In this document: one piece after another, positions 36,832 to 46,984 of the stretch
How the letters are laid out: every line of letters starts with the position of its first letter
Numbering within the stretch: the first letter of the stretch is position 1
Assembly (NCBI GenBank): GCA_015061725.1
Contig: SUVX01000017.1
Location: 1-60,157 of the forward strand
Length of the DNA stretch: 60,157 nt
Origin: Lentisphaerota bacterium
GTDB taxonomy: Bacteria > Verrucomicrobiota > Lentisphaeria > Victivallales > Victivallaceae
Direction: 5' to 3'
The notes under the pieces: generated by a model
The model's database searches: none
What the model saw: the letters and a program-made list of their open reading frames with translations, nothing else
What the model was told of the DNA's origin: nothing
Position numbers and translations under genes: made by a program

Positions 36832-38343
36832 TTACTTCTGCAAGCGCATCTGCGGGAAGAGAATAACGTCGCGGATAGCCTCTGCTCCGGTCAGAATCAT
36901 GATCAAACGGTCAATACCGACACCCATACCTCCGGCGGGGGGCATACCGTATTCCAGAGCGGTGAGGAAGTCTTCATCCACTTTGTTGGCAAGCTCATCG
37001 CCCTCTTCCTTATTCTGCTCAAACTGATCCATCAGGCGTTTGCGCTGAATCAGAGGATCGTTGAGTTCGGAATAGGCAGGAGCCACTTCAACACCGTTGA
37101 TACCCAGTTCAAAGACATCAACCAGAGAGGGATCATCCGGACAGCCTTTGGCAAGCGGCAGCAGTTCAACCGGCAGACGCATGACAAAAGTCGGCTGGAT
37201 GTTGTTGGGCTCGATGAGTTTTTCGTAAAGTTCGTTGGTGATTTCCAGATCGGACATCTTGTCGTTGACATCCAGTTTCATGGATTGTCCGCGGGCAACG
37301 CGTTCTTCATGGGTGATATCAAACCAGTCGTCACCGCCCTTTTCCTTGATGAGATCGTGATAGGTCACACGTCTCCACGGCGGTGTCAGGTCGATGATTT
37401 TGCCGTTGCCGTGGTCGATTTTAAGCGTTCCGACCGTATTCATGGCGACGGTGGTGATCATGGATTCAATAAGTTCCATCATGGAACGGCAGTCGCCGTA
37501 GGCCTGATAGAGTTCAAGCATGGTGAACTCAGGGTTGTGACGGCGGGACATACCCTCGTTACGGAAGTTGCGGTTCAACTCAAAGACACGTTCAAAACCG
37601 CCGACAAGCAGACGTTTGAGGTAAAGTTCCGGAGCAATACGCATATACATCGTGGAATTCAAAGCTTCAAAGAAGGTCTTGAAGGGATTGGCGGAAGCGC
37701 CTCCGGCAAGGTTCTGAAGCATGGGGGTTTCAACCTCCATAAAGCCGCGTCCTTCAAGGAACTTGCGGATTTCGCTGATGATTTTGCTGCGGAGTTTAAA
37801 AGTTTTCATCACTTCAGGATTGGCGATCATATCCAGATAACGCTGACGGTAACGCTGTTCAACGTCGGTCAGTCCGTGGAATTTTTCGGGCAGCGGACGC
37901 AGGGATTTGGAAAGCAGTGTCACACCGGAAACACGGATGGTCAATTCCCCCATCTTTGTATAAAAGAGCCGTCCTTTGATACCGATGATATCACCGATAT
38001 CCAATTTCTTGAAGAAGGCAAAAGATTCTTCGCCCAGATCACTCTTTCCGGCAAAGAGCTGGATTCTGCCGGAACTGTCACGGACATCGGCAAAGATGGA
38101 TTTGCCCATACCGCGTTTGGCGACGAGACGTCCGGCAACATTCACTTCGGGACCTGCGGCTTCAGGATCATCTTCTCCGGGTTTTGCAAAAAGTTCACGG
38201 ACATCTCCGATCATCTGAACATCGGGATAAGCCTGTCCGTAAGGGGCGATTCCTGCGGCTTCAAGTTCGCGGACCTTCGCAACGCGCTGATTGAAAATAT
38301 CACCGGGATTTTCCACGGCGGGGGTATTGGTATTTTCTGCCAT
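36832..38343 (-). CDS. lysS: Lysyl-tRNA synthetase, class II
   Basis: A 503-residue class IIb synthetase charging tRNA-Lys. The N-terminal OB-fold anticodon domain covers about residues 55-150. Class II motif 2 is FRNEGMSRRHNPEFTMLE and motif 3 is GMGVGIDRLIMILTG. The ATG at 38343 follows AAGGAG; a longer upstream frame has no support. It has its own consensus promoter. Confidence 0.96.
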   Translation of the reverse strand: MAENTNTPAVENPGDIFNQRVAKVRELEAAGIAPYGQAYPDVQMIGDVRELFAKPGEDDPEAAGPEVNVAGRLVAKRGMGKSIFADVRDSSGRIQLFAGKSDLGEESFAFFKKLDIGDIIGIKGRLFYTKMGELTIRVSGVTLLSKSLRPLPEKFHGLTDVEQRYRQRYLDMIANPEVMKTFKLRSKIISEIRKFLEGRGFMEVETPMLQNLAGGASANPFKTFFEALNSTMYMRIAPELYLKRLLVGGFERVFELNRNFRNEGMSRRHNPEFTMLELYQAYGDCRSMMELIESMITTVAMNTVGTLKIDHGNGKIIDLTPPWRRVTYHDLIKEKGGDDWFDITHEERVARGQSMKLDVNDKMSDLEITNELYEKLIEPNNIQPTFVMRLPVELLPLAKGCPDDPSLVDVFELGINGVEVAPAYSELNDPLIQRKRLMDQFEQNKEEGDELANKVDEDFLTALEYGMPPAGGMGVGIDRLIMILTGAEAIRDVILFPQMRLQK

Positions 38344-38394
38344 TTTTAACTCCTTGGTATTTTTATGTGTTTTGAACAATTTTATTATCCTCAT

Positions 38395-38423
38395 AATATA
38401 GCACGCATCCGTCAAACTTGCAA
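38395..38423 (-). promoter_or_regulatory. Promoter of lysS
   Basis: Read on the minus strand, TTGCAA (38423-38418) and TATATT (38400-38395) are separated by 17 bases. The 349-base gap 38344-38692 holds this promoter and the divergent one for the regulator, and nothing else I recognise. Confidence 0.65.
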
Positions 38424-38637
38424 CGGGAAATCTCTGAAAAAGCCAACTATTAGACACATAAAATCCACACCGCCTCAAAACGGACATCTCACATCTCCAA
38501 ATCATACAGAAACTGCCCGGAGGCGGAGGAAGAGTTTTTCAATGTTTATTTTTATAACTTCATATAGACTTTGCTGTTGATTTTTATTTCTGAAAGCTTT
38601 TTTTAAGCAATAAAAAGCCATGGATTGAAAAAATCTG

Positions 38638-38666
38638 TTGCAAAAGACGGACTCTGCAATTATATT
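38638..38666 (+). promoter_or_regulatory. Promoter of GntR/LacI-type regulator
   Basis: TTGCAA (38638-38643) and TATATT (38661-38666) are separated by 17 bases, 26 bases before the start codon at 38693. Confidence 0.65.
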
Positions 38667-38692
38667 CTTTTCAGAACCATCACAGGGGAGAT

Positions 38693-39769
38693 ATGTTCGT
38701 GATAAAGACACGCAGAAAATCCAAAAGTGTACAAATTGCCGAAACACTCAGGCGGGAGCTGCTCAAAAATCCGCCGGCTCCGGATACCCGGATGGCATCG
38801 GCAACAGAACTTGCAGCAGATTGCGGTATTTCTGTTCCGACTGCCCACAACGTTCTCAACTTGCTGGTAAAAGAGGGACTCCTGTACCGCAAGCACGGCA
38901 GCGGCACTTTTTTTGCCCGCAAGAAAAAATATGCCATAGGTATCCTCGATCAGCCGGTCGGCGCCATTCTGCCGCAGGAAATCGATGCCGTTCTGGGGCG
39001 TTTCTGCGAATATGCCCTGGATTTTCTGAAATCACACAACTGCGATGCTAAAATCTTTTCTTATCAGGAAATATTCAAAAAAGATGTATTTTCCGGTTTG
39101 GATGGTCTGCTGGTCAGCCGGTTGTTTGTTGACGGACAGTCCCTGCCACTCCTGAAAAAAAGCAAACTGCCCTTTGTTGTCTACCGCTGTGCAACAACTG
39201 AAAAAAAGGATTATTCCTGCTGTGAATTTGAAATTGAAAGCGGAATCAAAGAGGCTTTGCAATATCTTAAACCGGGCAAAAACAACCGGATTTTTCTGTT
39301 CGCTGAAACGACACCCGAAAGTCAATGGCATAAAAATGTTTACTGTACAGAATTTGCCGCAAGACAACTTGTTCCTGAAGAGGTATTCAGCTGCACGCCT
39401 CCTGATATAGCTGTGGAGTGTTACAGAACAGTCCGGATCAATGCTGAAAAATTCCGAAACGCCATCATTTTCTGTACCACGGACGTTCTGGCAATCAATC
39501 TTTACAATGCGCTGCTGCTTGAAAATTTCCAACCCGGACGGGATTTCCGTTTGATCGGCGTGGGTAATATGGAAGGCTATAACAGCAATTTCCACAACCC
39601 TCCGGTCATTTCCAGTATCCACAAACCGATAGACACCATGTCTTATGAAGCTCTCAAACTCTTGTTGCGGATGATCAAAAACCCGTCGGACAATCACACA
39701 GCCATCCGTATTCCGACGAGGTTCATTCCAAGAAAAAGCTCTGATTTCAATTCAGATATAAACAGTTAA
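38693..39769 (+). CDS. GntR-type wHTH fused to LacI-type sugar-binding domain
   Basis: A 358-residue transcription regulator. Residues about 12-78 form a GntR winged helix (SVQIAETLRRELLKNPPAPD, ISVPTAHNVLNLLVKEGLL, KHGSGTFF). The remainder is a periplasmic-binding-protein-like ligand domain of LacI/AraR type, ending in VISSIHKPIDTMSYEAL. It starts a plus-strand carbohydrate gene set and most likely controls it in response to a sugar; the ligand is unknown. No operator palindrome was evident upstream. Confidence 0.88.
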   Translation: MFVIKTRRKSKSVQIAETLRRELLKNPPAPDTRMASATELAADCGISVPTAHNVLNLLVKEGLLYRKHGSGTFFARKKKYAIGILDQPVGAILPQEIDAVLGRFCEYALDFLKSHNCDAKIFSYQEIFKKDVFSGLDGLLVSRLFVDGQSLPLLKKSKLPFVVYRCATTEKKDYSCCEFEIESGIKEALQYLKPGKNNRIFLFAETTPESQWHKNVYCTEFAARQLVPEEVFSCTPPDIAVECYRTVRINAEKFRNAIIFCTTDVLAINLYNALLLENFQPGRDFRLIGVGNMEGYNSNFHNPPVISSIHKPIDTMSYEALKLLLRMIKNPSDNHTAIRIPTRFIPRKSSDFNSDINS

Positions 39770-39787
39770 TCAAAAAGGAAATTGCTG

Positions 39788-42157
39788 ATGAAAAAATTAT
39801 TTTTGACACTGGTACTGCTGGCTGTTTCAGGCATGCTCTGCGCCAATCATAAGATTGCCGCAAACGGAAAAGCTGAAATGCAAATTGTTTACAAACAGAA
39901 TCAGAATCCGGCACATGAACGCCGCGATCACGTCTTCAAACGGCGCAACACCTCAGACTTTGCCGCAAAGGAACTGGCGAAACATCTCAAACAGATCACC
40001 GGAGCAGATTTCAAAGTCGTTGAAGAATCTTTTTATGACAAAAGTCAACCGGCTTTTTTCATCGGACAAACCGATTTTGCAGAAAAAAACAACATCAACG
40101 TTTCCGCTCTCGGACAGGAAAAATGGCTCTACAAATCCATCGGCAGAAATATCGTTATTGCCGGAGGTTTCAACTGGGGAAACGATATCGCCGTTTACAA
40201 ATTTCTTGAAAATGAACTGAACTGTCTGTGGTTGAGTTACGAGTGTTCCCATATTCCCGCAAGAAAAAATCTCACTCTGCCAAAACTTGATAAAAAAGGT
40301 GAACCCTCTTTTATCAACCGTATCATCTACATTCCGCCGACGGCTCAGAAATCAACGCGCATCTCGCAGGCAATGTATCTTTTTATGCGCAGGAATTACA
40401 GCAACTTCCAGCGTCTGCCGCAGGGAAGCACCAACAGTTACACGGCGATCCACTCTTTTTATGAATTTGTCGATCCGGGTGTCTATTTCAAGACCCATCC
40501 GGAGTATTTCGGCATGAACGAACACGGCAAACGTATCTGCGGCACCCGCAAATCCCGCAGCGGCGGACAGCTGTGTCTGAGCAATCCCGAAGTCAGAAAG
40601 ATCACAGAAGCTTCATTGCGTAAATACATCAAAAACGACCGCAAAAAGATTCCGCGTTCCCTGTGGCCGACAACTTATGAAATTTCTCAATGCGACAGCA
40701 CCGATTACATCTGTCTTTGTCCTGAATGTAAAAAAATCAGCCAAAAATATAACGGAGACTCCGGACTGCTGCTCCACTTTCTCAATCCTATCGCCGAAAG
40801 TATCGCAAAAGACTACCCCGATATAACGATCTCGTCTTACGCTTATGTTTCCACCGAAAAAGCTCCGGTCGGAATCAAGCCTGCAAAAAATATTTCTCTG
40901 CGCTGGTGTGATCTTTATTTCAACAGCGATTGCTACAAACCCCTGCATCACCCGTATAATGAAAAACAGAAAAAAATCCTTGACGACTGGCGGAAAACCG
41001 GTACTGCCGTGGATTCCATCTGGGACTACTGGAATATGGGCGGCAGTTTCATGCCTCTGCCGCGTATCGAAACAATGGTCGATGCCATTGCTCCGGATCT
41101 GCGGTATTTTCACAAACAGGGTGTCAAATATTATCTTACGGAATCTGAATACACATATTTCCGTGTCGATTCCAATTTTAACGAACTTCAGGTCTGGCTC
41201 GGACTGCAGCTGCTGGATGATATTACCAAGGATGAAAAGAAACTCATACCGCTTTTTATGAAACACTTCTACGGTCCTGCTGAAAAGCCGATGACTGAAG
41301 CACTCAACATGTTGCGGAAAGTCGTTTCTGAAGAAAAAAAACCGGTGTATTACATCAATATTTCACACAACTATCAAACGCCGGAATTTGTTGCGGCTTT
41401 CAAAAAGAAACTGCTTGAAGCCCTGAATAAAACCCGCCCCGGCTCCGCCTATTACATGCGCATTGAACGCGAACTGCTGCCGGTTCTGCGGGCACAGGCA
41501 TTTTTTGACGGCTTGAGATTCGGAAAAAGCAAAAAAGGAATCGTTGCAGAATACCGGAAAATGCGCGAAAGCCAGTTGAAAGCACGTTACACGGCAAAAG
41601 AACTGCCCGCAGTCATGGCGGATTTGAAAAAGGAATTCGTCAAATTGGAATTTGATTTCCCGACGCCGGATAAATTCAAACATCTGCCTGAAGAATCCAT
41701 CCGCAAGTTTTCCGCCCTTGATATTGTCGGCGGCAAAAAGGTCAAAGATCCTGATTCAAAACTTGATCAGGTCGTCCGTATCGGTTCCCGTGACCGCCAC
41801 AAAGATCAGATCAAGCATGCCAATCCCAAATACATACAGAAATTCAATTTCGGACTCCATGATTTTCCCGGCAAAAAAGAGGTTTTGCTGAGTATCAGGC
41901 ATCTGCTGCGTACAGATGGCAAATTCCACTGGTACTGTATTCCTGATTTCAAATTCAGCGCAAAAACTCAATTCTTTGCCTGGGGCTGGTGGACTTTGTG
42001 CGATCTCTCAAAAGTCTACGTTGACGGCAGCGACAACCGCTGGGATGTCTGGTTCTCGGTCAAGGCAACAGGTCCGGCTTATGTTCCCGGTTCAAAAGAT
42101 GAAAATGATTTCTTCCTTGAAAGTATCATTCTCACCAAACCCGGAGCCGTCAAATAA
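39788..42157 (+). CDS. Secreted DUF4838 glycoside-hydrolase-like protein
   Basis: About 789 residues with a signal peptide (MKKLFLTLVLLAVSGMLCA). Residues 50-160 resemble the alpha/beta N-terminal domain of hexosaminidase/glucuronidase-type proteins (TSDFAAKELAKHLKQITGADFKV). The centre is the DUF4838 barrel (YVSTEKAP, LRWCDLYFNSDCYKPLHH, WDYWNMGG, YLTESEYTYF), and a beta-sandwich follows. DUF4838 proteins are thought to be glycosidases. The ATG at 39788 is favoured over TTG 39782 because of AAAAAGGAA upstream. Confidence 0.75.
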   Translation: MKKLFLTLVLLAVSGMLCANHKIAANGKAEMQIVYKQNQNPAHERRDHVFKRRNTSDFAAKELAKHLKQITGADFKVVEESFYDKSQPAFFIGQTDFAEKNNINVSALGQEKWLYKSIGRNIVIAGGFNWGNDIAVYKFLENELNCLWLSYECSHIPARKNLTLPKLDKKGEPSFINRIIYIPPTAQKSTRISQAMYLFMRRNYSNFQRLPQGSTNSYTAIHSFYEFVDPGVYFKTHPEYFGMNEHGKRICGTRKSRSGGQLCLSNPEVRKITEASLRKYIKNDRKKIPRSLWPTTYEISQCDSTDYICLCPECKKISQKYNGDSGLLLHFLNPIAESIAKDYPDITISSYAYVSTEKAPVGIKPAKNISLRWCDLYFNSDCYKPLHHPYNEKQKKILDDWRKTGTAVDSIWDYWNMGGSFMPLPRIETMVDAIAPDLRYFHKQGVKYYLTESEYTYFRVDSNFNELQVWLGLQLLDDITKDEKKLIPLFMKHFYGPAEKPMTEALNMLRKVVSEEKKPVYYINISHNYQTPEFVAAFKKKLLEALNKTRPGSAYYMRIERELLPVLRAQAFFDGLRFGKSKKGIVAEYRKMRESQLKARYTAKELPAVMADLKKEFVKLEFDFPTPDKFKHLPEESIRKFSALDIVGGKKVKDPDSKLDQVVRIGSRDRHKDQIKHANPKYIQKFNFGLHDFPGKKEVLLSIRHLLRTDGKFHWYCIPDFKFSAKTQFFAWGWWTLCDLSKVYVDGSDNRWDVWFSVKATGPAYVPGSKDENDFFLESIILTKPGAVK

Positions 42158-42202
42158 CAGTAAAATTCACCCATAAAAAATATATAAAAAGGAAAACTTA
42201 TC

Positions 42203-42769
42203 ATGAAAAAATTTATCGCTCTTGCTCTTATTTTTGCAAGCGGAATCCTTGCGGCGGCAGTCAACCTTGAAGTGCCCTGCATCAAAGGCAGTGAAACCTA
42301 CAAACGTATCGTTCTTCCTGCTGTCAAATTCAACAAAGGCGACAGAGTGCTTCTTAATTTTGAAATGTTCATGAAACGGACAGTCGCCCGCGGCTGGGCG
42401 CCGATTGTTGCCTTGCAGGTCAACGGCAAAACCGTCAGAGCCAAAGACTCCAAAGGCAATCCCCGTATGGCGGGAGCCAATGCCGCAGGCTTCAAAGTCA
42501 AAGATAAGGCTAAGGAAACGCTGCGTTCCTGGTGGTATCAAAACTCCCGTCTGTATGTCTTTTACGGACCGCAGGCGGGCAAAGTGGATTCCCGTATTGT
42601 TGCAGACGAAAACACAGGAAAATACAGTCTGGATGTCACCGATTTGATGGTTTCCGGCAAGCCCGTAAGCTTCAGAGCCGTCAACTACCTTTACAGAGAA
42701 GCCGCAGGAGGCGATGTGACTCTGACTCTTCAAAACATTGAATTCAAAGTTGTTCCCGCAAAAAAATAA
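42203..42769 (+). CDS. Small secreted beta-sandwich protein
   Basis: A 188-residue exported protein (signal MKKFIALALIFASGILAAA). The mature part is beta-rich with GWAPIVALQVNGKTV and ends in TLTLQNIEFKVVP, a pattern often seen in carbohydrate-binding modules. No family was recognised. It sits between two glycosidase-like genes with short gaps (45 and 9 bases), so it probably belongs to the same operon and may bind the substrate. Confidence 0.6.
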   Translation: MKKFIALALIFASGILAAAVNLEVPCIKGSETYKRIVLPAVKFNKGDRVLLNFEMFMKRTVARGWAPIVALQVNGKTVRAKDSKGNPRMAGANAAGFKVKDKAKETLRSWWYQNSRLYVFYGPQAGKVDSRIVADENTGKYSLDVTDLMVSGKPVSFRAVNYLYREAAGGDVTLTLQNIEFKVVPAKK

Positions 42770-42778
42770 GTTGTAAAA

Positions 42779-45031
42779 ATGAAGAAAATCTCCCTTTTCC
42801 TTGCGGCACTTGCGCTGCTTTCAGGAGGATGCAAAATGGCTGACACTCAAGAAACAATCAAAATCCACCCGATGGTCAAAGCCGCTGAAGAAAATCCCTG
42901 GCGCGCCCGTTATGCCTGGTTCTGGTACAACAGCGATGAGATTTGGAAGTTCTCTCAAGAGGATATGGATGCCAAAGTCAAAAAGTATGCCGATGCAGGC
43001 TTCACCCATCTGATTACTTTCAGCTGTACCCATTTCCGCTGGATGTTCAAACCCTGGTGGCCTCAAATCAATGAATGTATCCGCAAAATCGTAATTTCCG
43101 CCCACAAATACGGACTCAAAGTCATTGAACATCACTCAAGTCACCTGACAAAAGTTCCCAAACCTGCGCCGGGCGATCAGCCGATGAAGGCACTTCTTGC
43201 CACGCTGAAAACCAGAAAGAGCCGCCTTGAAGACTGGCCGGGACTGGTTGAATATGCCCTTGACGGCACCAAAGAACAGGATCAATGGTGTCAGATAGAT
43301 GCCGTGACAGGGAAAAATCTGTTTTCTCAGTACATGGGCTTTGCCAAGTGTCCCAACAATCCCGATTACATGAAGGGATATCTCAAGTATCTTGAAAGCG
43401 TCTATGCCCTCGGTGTTGACGGCATCATGACCGATGATATGTATGCCTTTTACAGCGTCTTCTGGGATGAAAACGGCAAACGTCAGTACAAACAGCGTTC
43501 CTGCGCCTGCAAATACTGCAAAAAACTTTTCAAAGAAAAATTCGGTTACGACCTGCCCGGTCCCGACAAATGGGACAGCTGGTACGGCAGTATGGACGAT
43601 CCGACTTTCATTGACTTCCTCAAGTTCCGCAGAATGACCTTTTGGAATTTCCATCAAAAAGTTGTCGATCATTACAAATCGTTAGGTTTGAACATGATCC
43701 GCCCCAACTACGATGCAGTGGCATTCACCTCAGACCAGATCGCCGCTGTCGTGGCAGAGGTCGTCCCCGCTATGGACGTTTACTTTCAGGAATGTATGTA
43801 TAGTTACGTCATCCGTTCCTCCTGGCTGTTGAACCTCACGGAACAGAAAATGCGTGCCGAATACAGCCGTTACCGCAAGATCCCGCACATGATGATGTTC
43901 TATGCCAACCGTCAGGATACACTGAACTTCACCTTCGGCCTGTGCAAACTTGCCGGAGCAATGTATACCAATACGCCTGAGGGAGAAAACAACACCGATG
44001 AAACGCCGCTGAGAAATTTTGAAGACAAGTATCACAAACTTCTCTTCAATGCTGACGGACTGCCGGTTGTGGGATTTTTGAACTCTCCGGAAAACCGTTT
44101 CTACTCCGCAGGATTCATGGAAAACAGAATGACCTTCTGGCTTCAGGCGGCAATTCTCCGCAACATCCCCTCAGTGATGTGCCATATCAAAAATGAAGAG
44201 GACTGGAAAAAAGTTCCCGTTCTGGTTCTGAATGAAACCCGTCTGCTTTCGGCGGAGCAGATCAGAAAACTCAAAGAGTATGCCGGAAACGGCGGTACGC
44301 TGGTTCTCACGGGTATCTGCGGAGAACAGGATGAAAAGACCCGTTTCCGCTCAAAAGAAGAAATCAATGCCCTCTGGGGAATTGATATGTATGATGAAAG
44401 TTATGCCGATTCCTGGAAGATTTTCCCCGTCGGCAAAGGCAAAATCTGCCGTGTCGGATATAACTTCAGTTATCCGGGTACAAAAGAAGAGAATAAACTG
44501 CGCTATGTTTTCGATCAGCGCAGACGCTCCCGCAACTATGTTTCTCCGCAGCAGCAGATTCTTGCGACTCCGGGCAGCCGGAGCGGAAAGAGCAAACTGG
44601 CAGCAGACTACAATCTCTATTCCCGCAATATGCCGTACATCGACAAAATTGCGGCTCTGCTGAAACAGCTTGCCGGAAACAAACTTTCTTTTGAAACGGA
44701 ATTTCCCGATATGTTCCTCTCGGAACCCTATTACAGTCCGGCAGAAAAAGCCGTGGCAATCCACATTGTCAATGCCGCTGACACGCTGCCGAAAACTCTG
44801 GATACAGAAATTTCCCATGACGATATCATCCCCTTCCCCGCGTGGAAAGGCAAAGACGGTATCATCAGAATCAAACTGCCCGAAGGCGTTTCCGGAAAAT
44901 CAGCGGTCTTTACCGATCTTTCTCTGAACGAAAGACCGTTAGCCATCCGTTTTGACGCCCCAAGCGGTCTGCACGAAATCACGCTGCCCGGAAGTTTCGT
45001 CAAAGACTACGGAATGATTTGTGTAAAATAA
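42779..45031 (+). CDS. Lipoprotein glycoside-hydrolase-like protein with trimerisation-type domain
   Basis: A 750-residue lipoprotein (LLSGGC lipobox near residue 18). A TIM barrel spans about residues 40-400 (ADAGFTHLITFSCTHFRWMF, GLKVIEHHSSH, GIMTDDMYAF, CACKYCKKLF). A glutamine-amidotransferase-like/beta-galactosidase-trimerisation domain follows (VPVLVLNETRLLSAEQIRKL, GGTLVLTG). The layout is like the GHL6-type enzymes at 1055 and 54391, but sequence similarity is lower and this one is exported. The substrate is not deducible. Confidence 0.7.
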   Translation: MKKISLFLAALALLSGGCKMADTQETIKIHPMVKAAEENPWRARYAWFWYNSDEIWKFSQEDMDAKVKKYADAGFTHLITFSCTHFRWMFKPWWPQINECIRKIVISAHKYGLKVIEHHSSHLTKVPKPAPGDQPMKALLATLKTRKSRLEDWPGLVEYALDGTKEQDQWCQIDAVTGKNLFSQYMGFAKCPNNPDYMKGYLKYLESVYALGVDGIMTDDMYAFYSVFWDENGKRQYKQRSCACKYCKKLFKEKFGYDLPGPDKWDSWYGSMDDPTFIDFLKFRRMTFWNFHQKVVDHYKSLGLNMIRPNYDAVAFTSDQIAAVVAEVVPAMDVYFQECMYSYVIRSSWLLNLTEQKMRAEYSRYRKIPHMMMFYANRQDTLNFTFGLCKLAGAMYTNTPEGENNTDETPLRNFEDKYHKLLFNADGLPVVGFLNSPENRFYSAGFMENRMTFWLQAAILRNIPSVMCHIKNEEDWKKVPVLVLNETRLLSAEQIRKLKEYAGNGGTLVLTGICGEQDEKTRFRSKEEINALWGIDMYDESYADSWKIFPVGKGKICRVGYNFSYPGTKEENKLRYVFDQRRRSRNYVSPQQQILATPGSRSGKSKLAADYNLYSRNMPYIDKIAALLKQLAGNKLSFETEFPDMFLSEPYYSPAEKAVAIHIVNAADTLPKTLDTEISHDDIIPFPAWKGKDGIIRIKLPEGVSGKSAVFTDLSLNERPLAIRFDAPSGLHEITLPGSFVKDYGMICVK

Positions 45032-45107
45032 AGGAAAAGATTTCTTTATATAAAGTATCATATCAACCCAAACAGATGCAGTCAAATAAAAAGAAAGGAT
45101 TTTTCTC

Positions 45108-45905
45108 ATGCAAAACACTTCCTGCTTCCGGAAAAACACTGAAAGAGATGTTTTACCCCAACAAGTTGGGGTAAAGCCCATGGGCTTTACTTTGATCGAA
45201 CTGCTTGTTGTTATCGCTATCATCGCAATTCTTGCGGCGATGCTGATGCCTGCACTGAACAAGGCGCGAGATGCAGCCAAGAAAGCGACCTGTGCCAACA
45301 ATCTGAAAGAGGTCATGTCGGTCTATCTGCGCTATTCCGAAGAAAATGACGGTATCATTATGACCAGCTGCAACGACGCTGAATGGGGATACACTTTTGC
45401 TGAACGTATGGCAAACAAGTTCGGTATCAGTACAAAGAAAGCAAAAAATCTGGTTGTTTGTCCCAAAACACACCCCGGAAAATATGTTGACATCTACCAA
45501 ACCTACGCTATCCGACTCGGGACAACCAATACCATGCCATCAAAATTAAACGCTGAAATTGCCAATTATATCCCGGGCAAAGGGAAAGGATATTTCATCA
45601 AAGCCAAGCGTATCAAGAACACCTCTTCCACAATGCTTATGGGTGACAGTATCAATGCCGCTTTCGGACAGAAACAAACTTATTTTGCCCAGGTTTGCGT
45701 TGAAACCAGCGGCAAATTCAATACCGGCGCGCACGGTGTACTCATGAATGCCGCCTGTTTTGACGGTCATGTGGGTGCCTGGGATTCAGGAGCATTTTTT
45801 GAAAATACGATCCGGGAATTCATGGTCAATGATACCCGTACAACTGTCAATCTCTGGTGTGCCGCGCCGCAGGGCAATTTTATCAAAGCGACCTATTCCT
45901 GGTAA
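45108..45905 (+). CDS. Pseudopilin with H-X9-DG motif
   Basis: A 265-residue protein with prepilin signature [19 protein letters not shown] starting at about residue 27, directly after a glycine at the cleavage site (PMG^F). The C-terminal half has [12 protein letters not shown], which fits the H-X9-DG processing-associated motif of planctomycete/lentisphaeral pseudopilins. AAGAAAGG precedes the ATG. The leader before the cleavage site ([11 protein letters not shown]) is encoded by two perfect palindromes. It sits between the lipoprotein glycosidase and the esterase gene, 3 bases before the latter. Confidence 0.88.
   Translation: MQNTSCFRKNTERDVLPQQVGVKPMGFTLIELLVVIAIIAILAAMLMPALNKARDAAKKATCANNLKEVMSVYLRYSEENDGIIMTSCNDAEWGYTFAERMANKFGISTKKAKNLVVCPKTHPGKYVDIYQTYAIRLGTTNTMPSKLNAEIANYIPGKGKGYFIKAKRIKNTSSTMLMGDSINAAFGQKQTYFAQVCVETSGKFNTGAHGVLMNAACFDGHVGAWDSGAFFENTIREFMVNDTRTTVNLWCAAPQGNFIKATYSW
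45152..45190 (+). repeat. Two overlapping palindromes in pseudopilin leader
   Basis: TTTACCCCAAC (45152-45162) and GTTGGGGTAAA (45165-45175) form a perfect 11-2-11 inverted repeat. GTAAAGCCCATGGGCTTTAC (45171-45190) is a perfect 20-base palindrome that overlaps it and includes the codons for G, F and T at the cleavage site. The two hairpins are mutually exclusive. Confidence 0.85.
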
Positions 45906-45908
45906 ATC

Positions 45909-46964
45909 ATGAAAAAAATCATCGTTTTTATCTGTTGTGCAGCTGTTGTCACTCTTTCTGCAGCTGATTCTGTCAAAAAAATAAAAAAAGGTACAAAAAT
46001 GACCCTCGTTCAAAAACAGCTGGAAGAAATTTCCAATACCTGTTATCCCCTGACCAGAGAAGCCGATTTTGAAGCGTTCTGGAAAAATGCCTCAGACAAG
46101 GTTGAAAAACACGATCCGCGTCTGGAGATGAAAGAAGTCAAGGATTCGCCCTACAAGTATCTTAAAATCTATGACTTGACCCAATACGCCCTTGACGGAA
46201 CGCCGCTGAAAGCATGGCTTTATCTGCCTGCTGAAGCCTCTGAGACAAACAAAGTTCCCGGAGCCATCTTCTTTCACGGCGGCAACGGCAGCAGAGGAGA
46301 TTCTCCCATCGGCTGCAGTTATTATGCCGCCTGCGGTTTTGCGGTTCTGCAGACGGAATTCCGTCTTCAGGGCGGAATAACTTCAAGCAATACTCCGATG
46401 CAGAGAGGTATCCTCAAAGGCAGTTGGGCGACCAACAATCTTCACTCTCCCGATCCACTGGATAATTATTTCTATCACGCATTCACCGATCAGCTGCTGT
46501 GGGTGAAAACCATGTTCAAACTGCCGTTTGTCAATACAAAAAAAGTGGCAGTCATGGGCGCAAGTCAGGGCGGCGGCACTTCACTTATTATGGCGGCATT
46601 GGAACCGCGTATTGCCTTGTGTCTGCCCGCAGTCCCCAGTTACTGCTGTTGGGAAAGGCGCATTTTCACCCGCACCGCCAGCGGCGGAGATATTGCAAAA
46701 TACATTGAGCGTTTTCCGGAAAAACTGGAACAGGTGCATCGTGTCATGAGTTATTTTGATGCCTTGAATCTCGTGGATAAAATCAAGTGTCCGGTAAAAA
46801 TGCAGGTATCTCTGCGGGATTCAGCGGCACCCGCCGACTGTGCCTTTGCCGCCTACAACCGCATAACTGCCCCCAAATCCGTCAAAGTCAATTACTTCGG
46901 CGAACACGGCGACATCGACCTCTGGCAATGGATGAAAGAGTTGAAAGAATTGCGCGATAAATAA
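45909..46964 (+). CDS. Secreted CE7-type acetyl esterase
   Basis: A 351-residue alpha/beta hydrolase with signal peptide (MKKIIVFICCAAVVTLSAA), of the AXE1/cephalosporin-C deacetylase family that removes acetyl groups from xylo-oligosaccharides and related glycans. The oxyanion region is FFHGGNGSRGD, the nucleophile serine is in GASQGGGTS, the aspartate lies around LRDSAAP and the histidine in GEHGD. Members are often cytosolic; this one is exported. Three bases separate it from the pseudopilin gene. Confidence 0.85.
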   Translation: MKKIIVFICCAAVVTLSAADSVKKIKKGTKMTLVQKQLEEISNTCYPLTREADFEAFWKNASDKVEKHDPRLEMKEVKDSPYKYLKIYDLTQYALDGTPLKAWLYLPAEASETNKVPGAIFFHGGNGSRGDSPIGCSYYAACGFAVLQTEFRLQGGITSSNTPMQRGILKGSWATNNLHSPDPLDNYFYHAFTDQLLWVKTMFKLPFVNTKKVAVMGASQGGGTSLIMAALEPRIALCLPAVPSYCCWERRIFTRTASGGDIAKYIERFPEKLEQVHRVMSYFDALNLVDKIKCPVKMQVSLRDSAAPADCAFAAYNRITAPKSVKVNYFGEHGDIDLWQWMKELKELRDK

Positions 46965-46984
46965 AAATAGGCGCTGTTCCAGAC

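Noticed and set aside
36718..38349. 543-codon open frame on the plus strand
   Set aside because: It is antisense to lysS, which has clear class II synthetase motifs, a ribosome site and a promoter. The antisense product has no recognisable domain.
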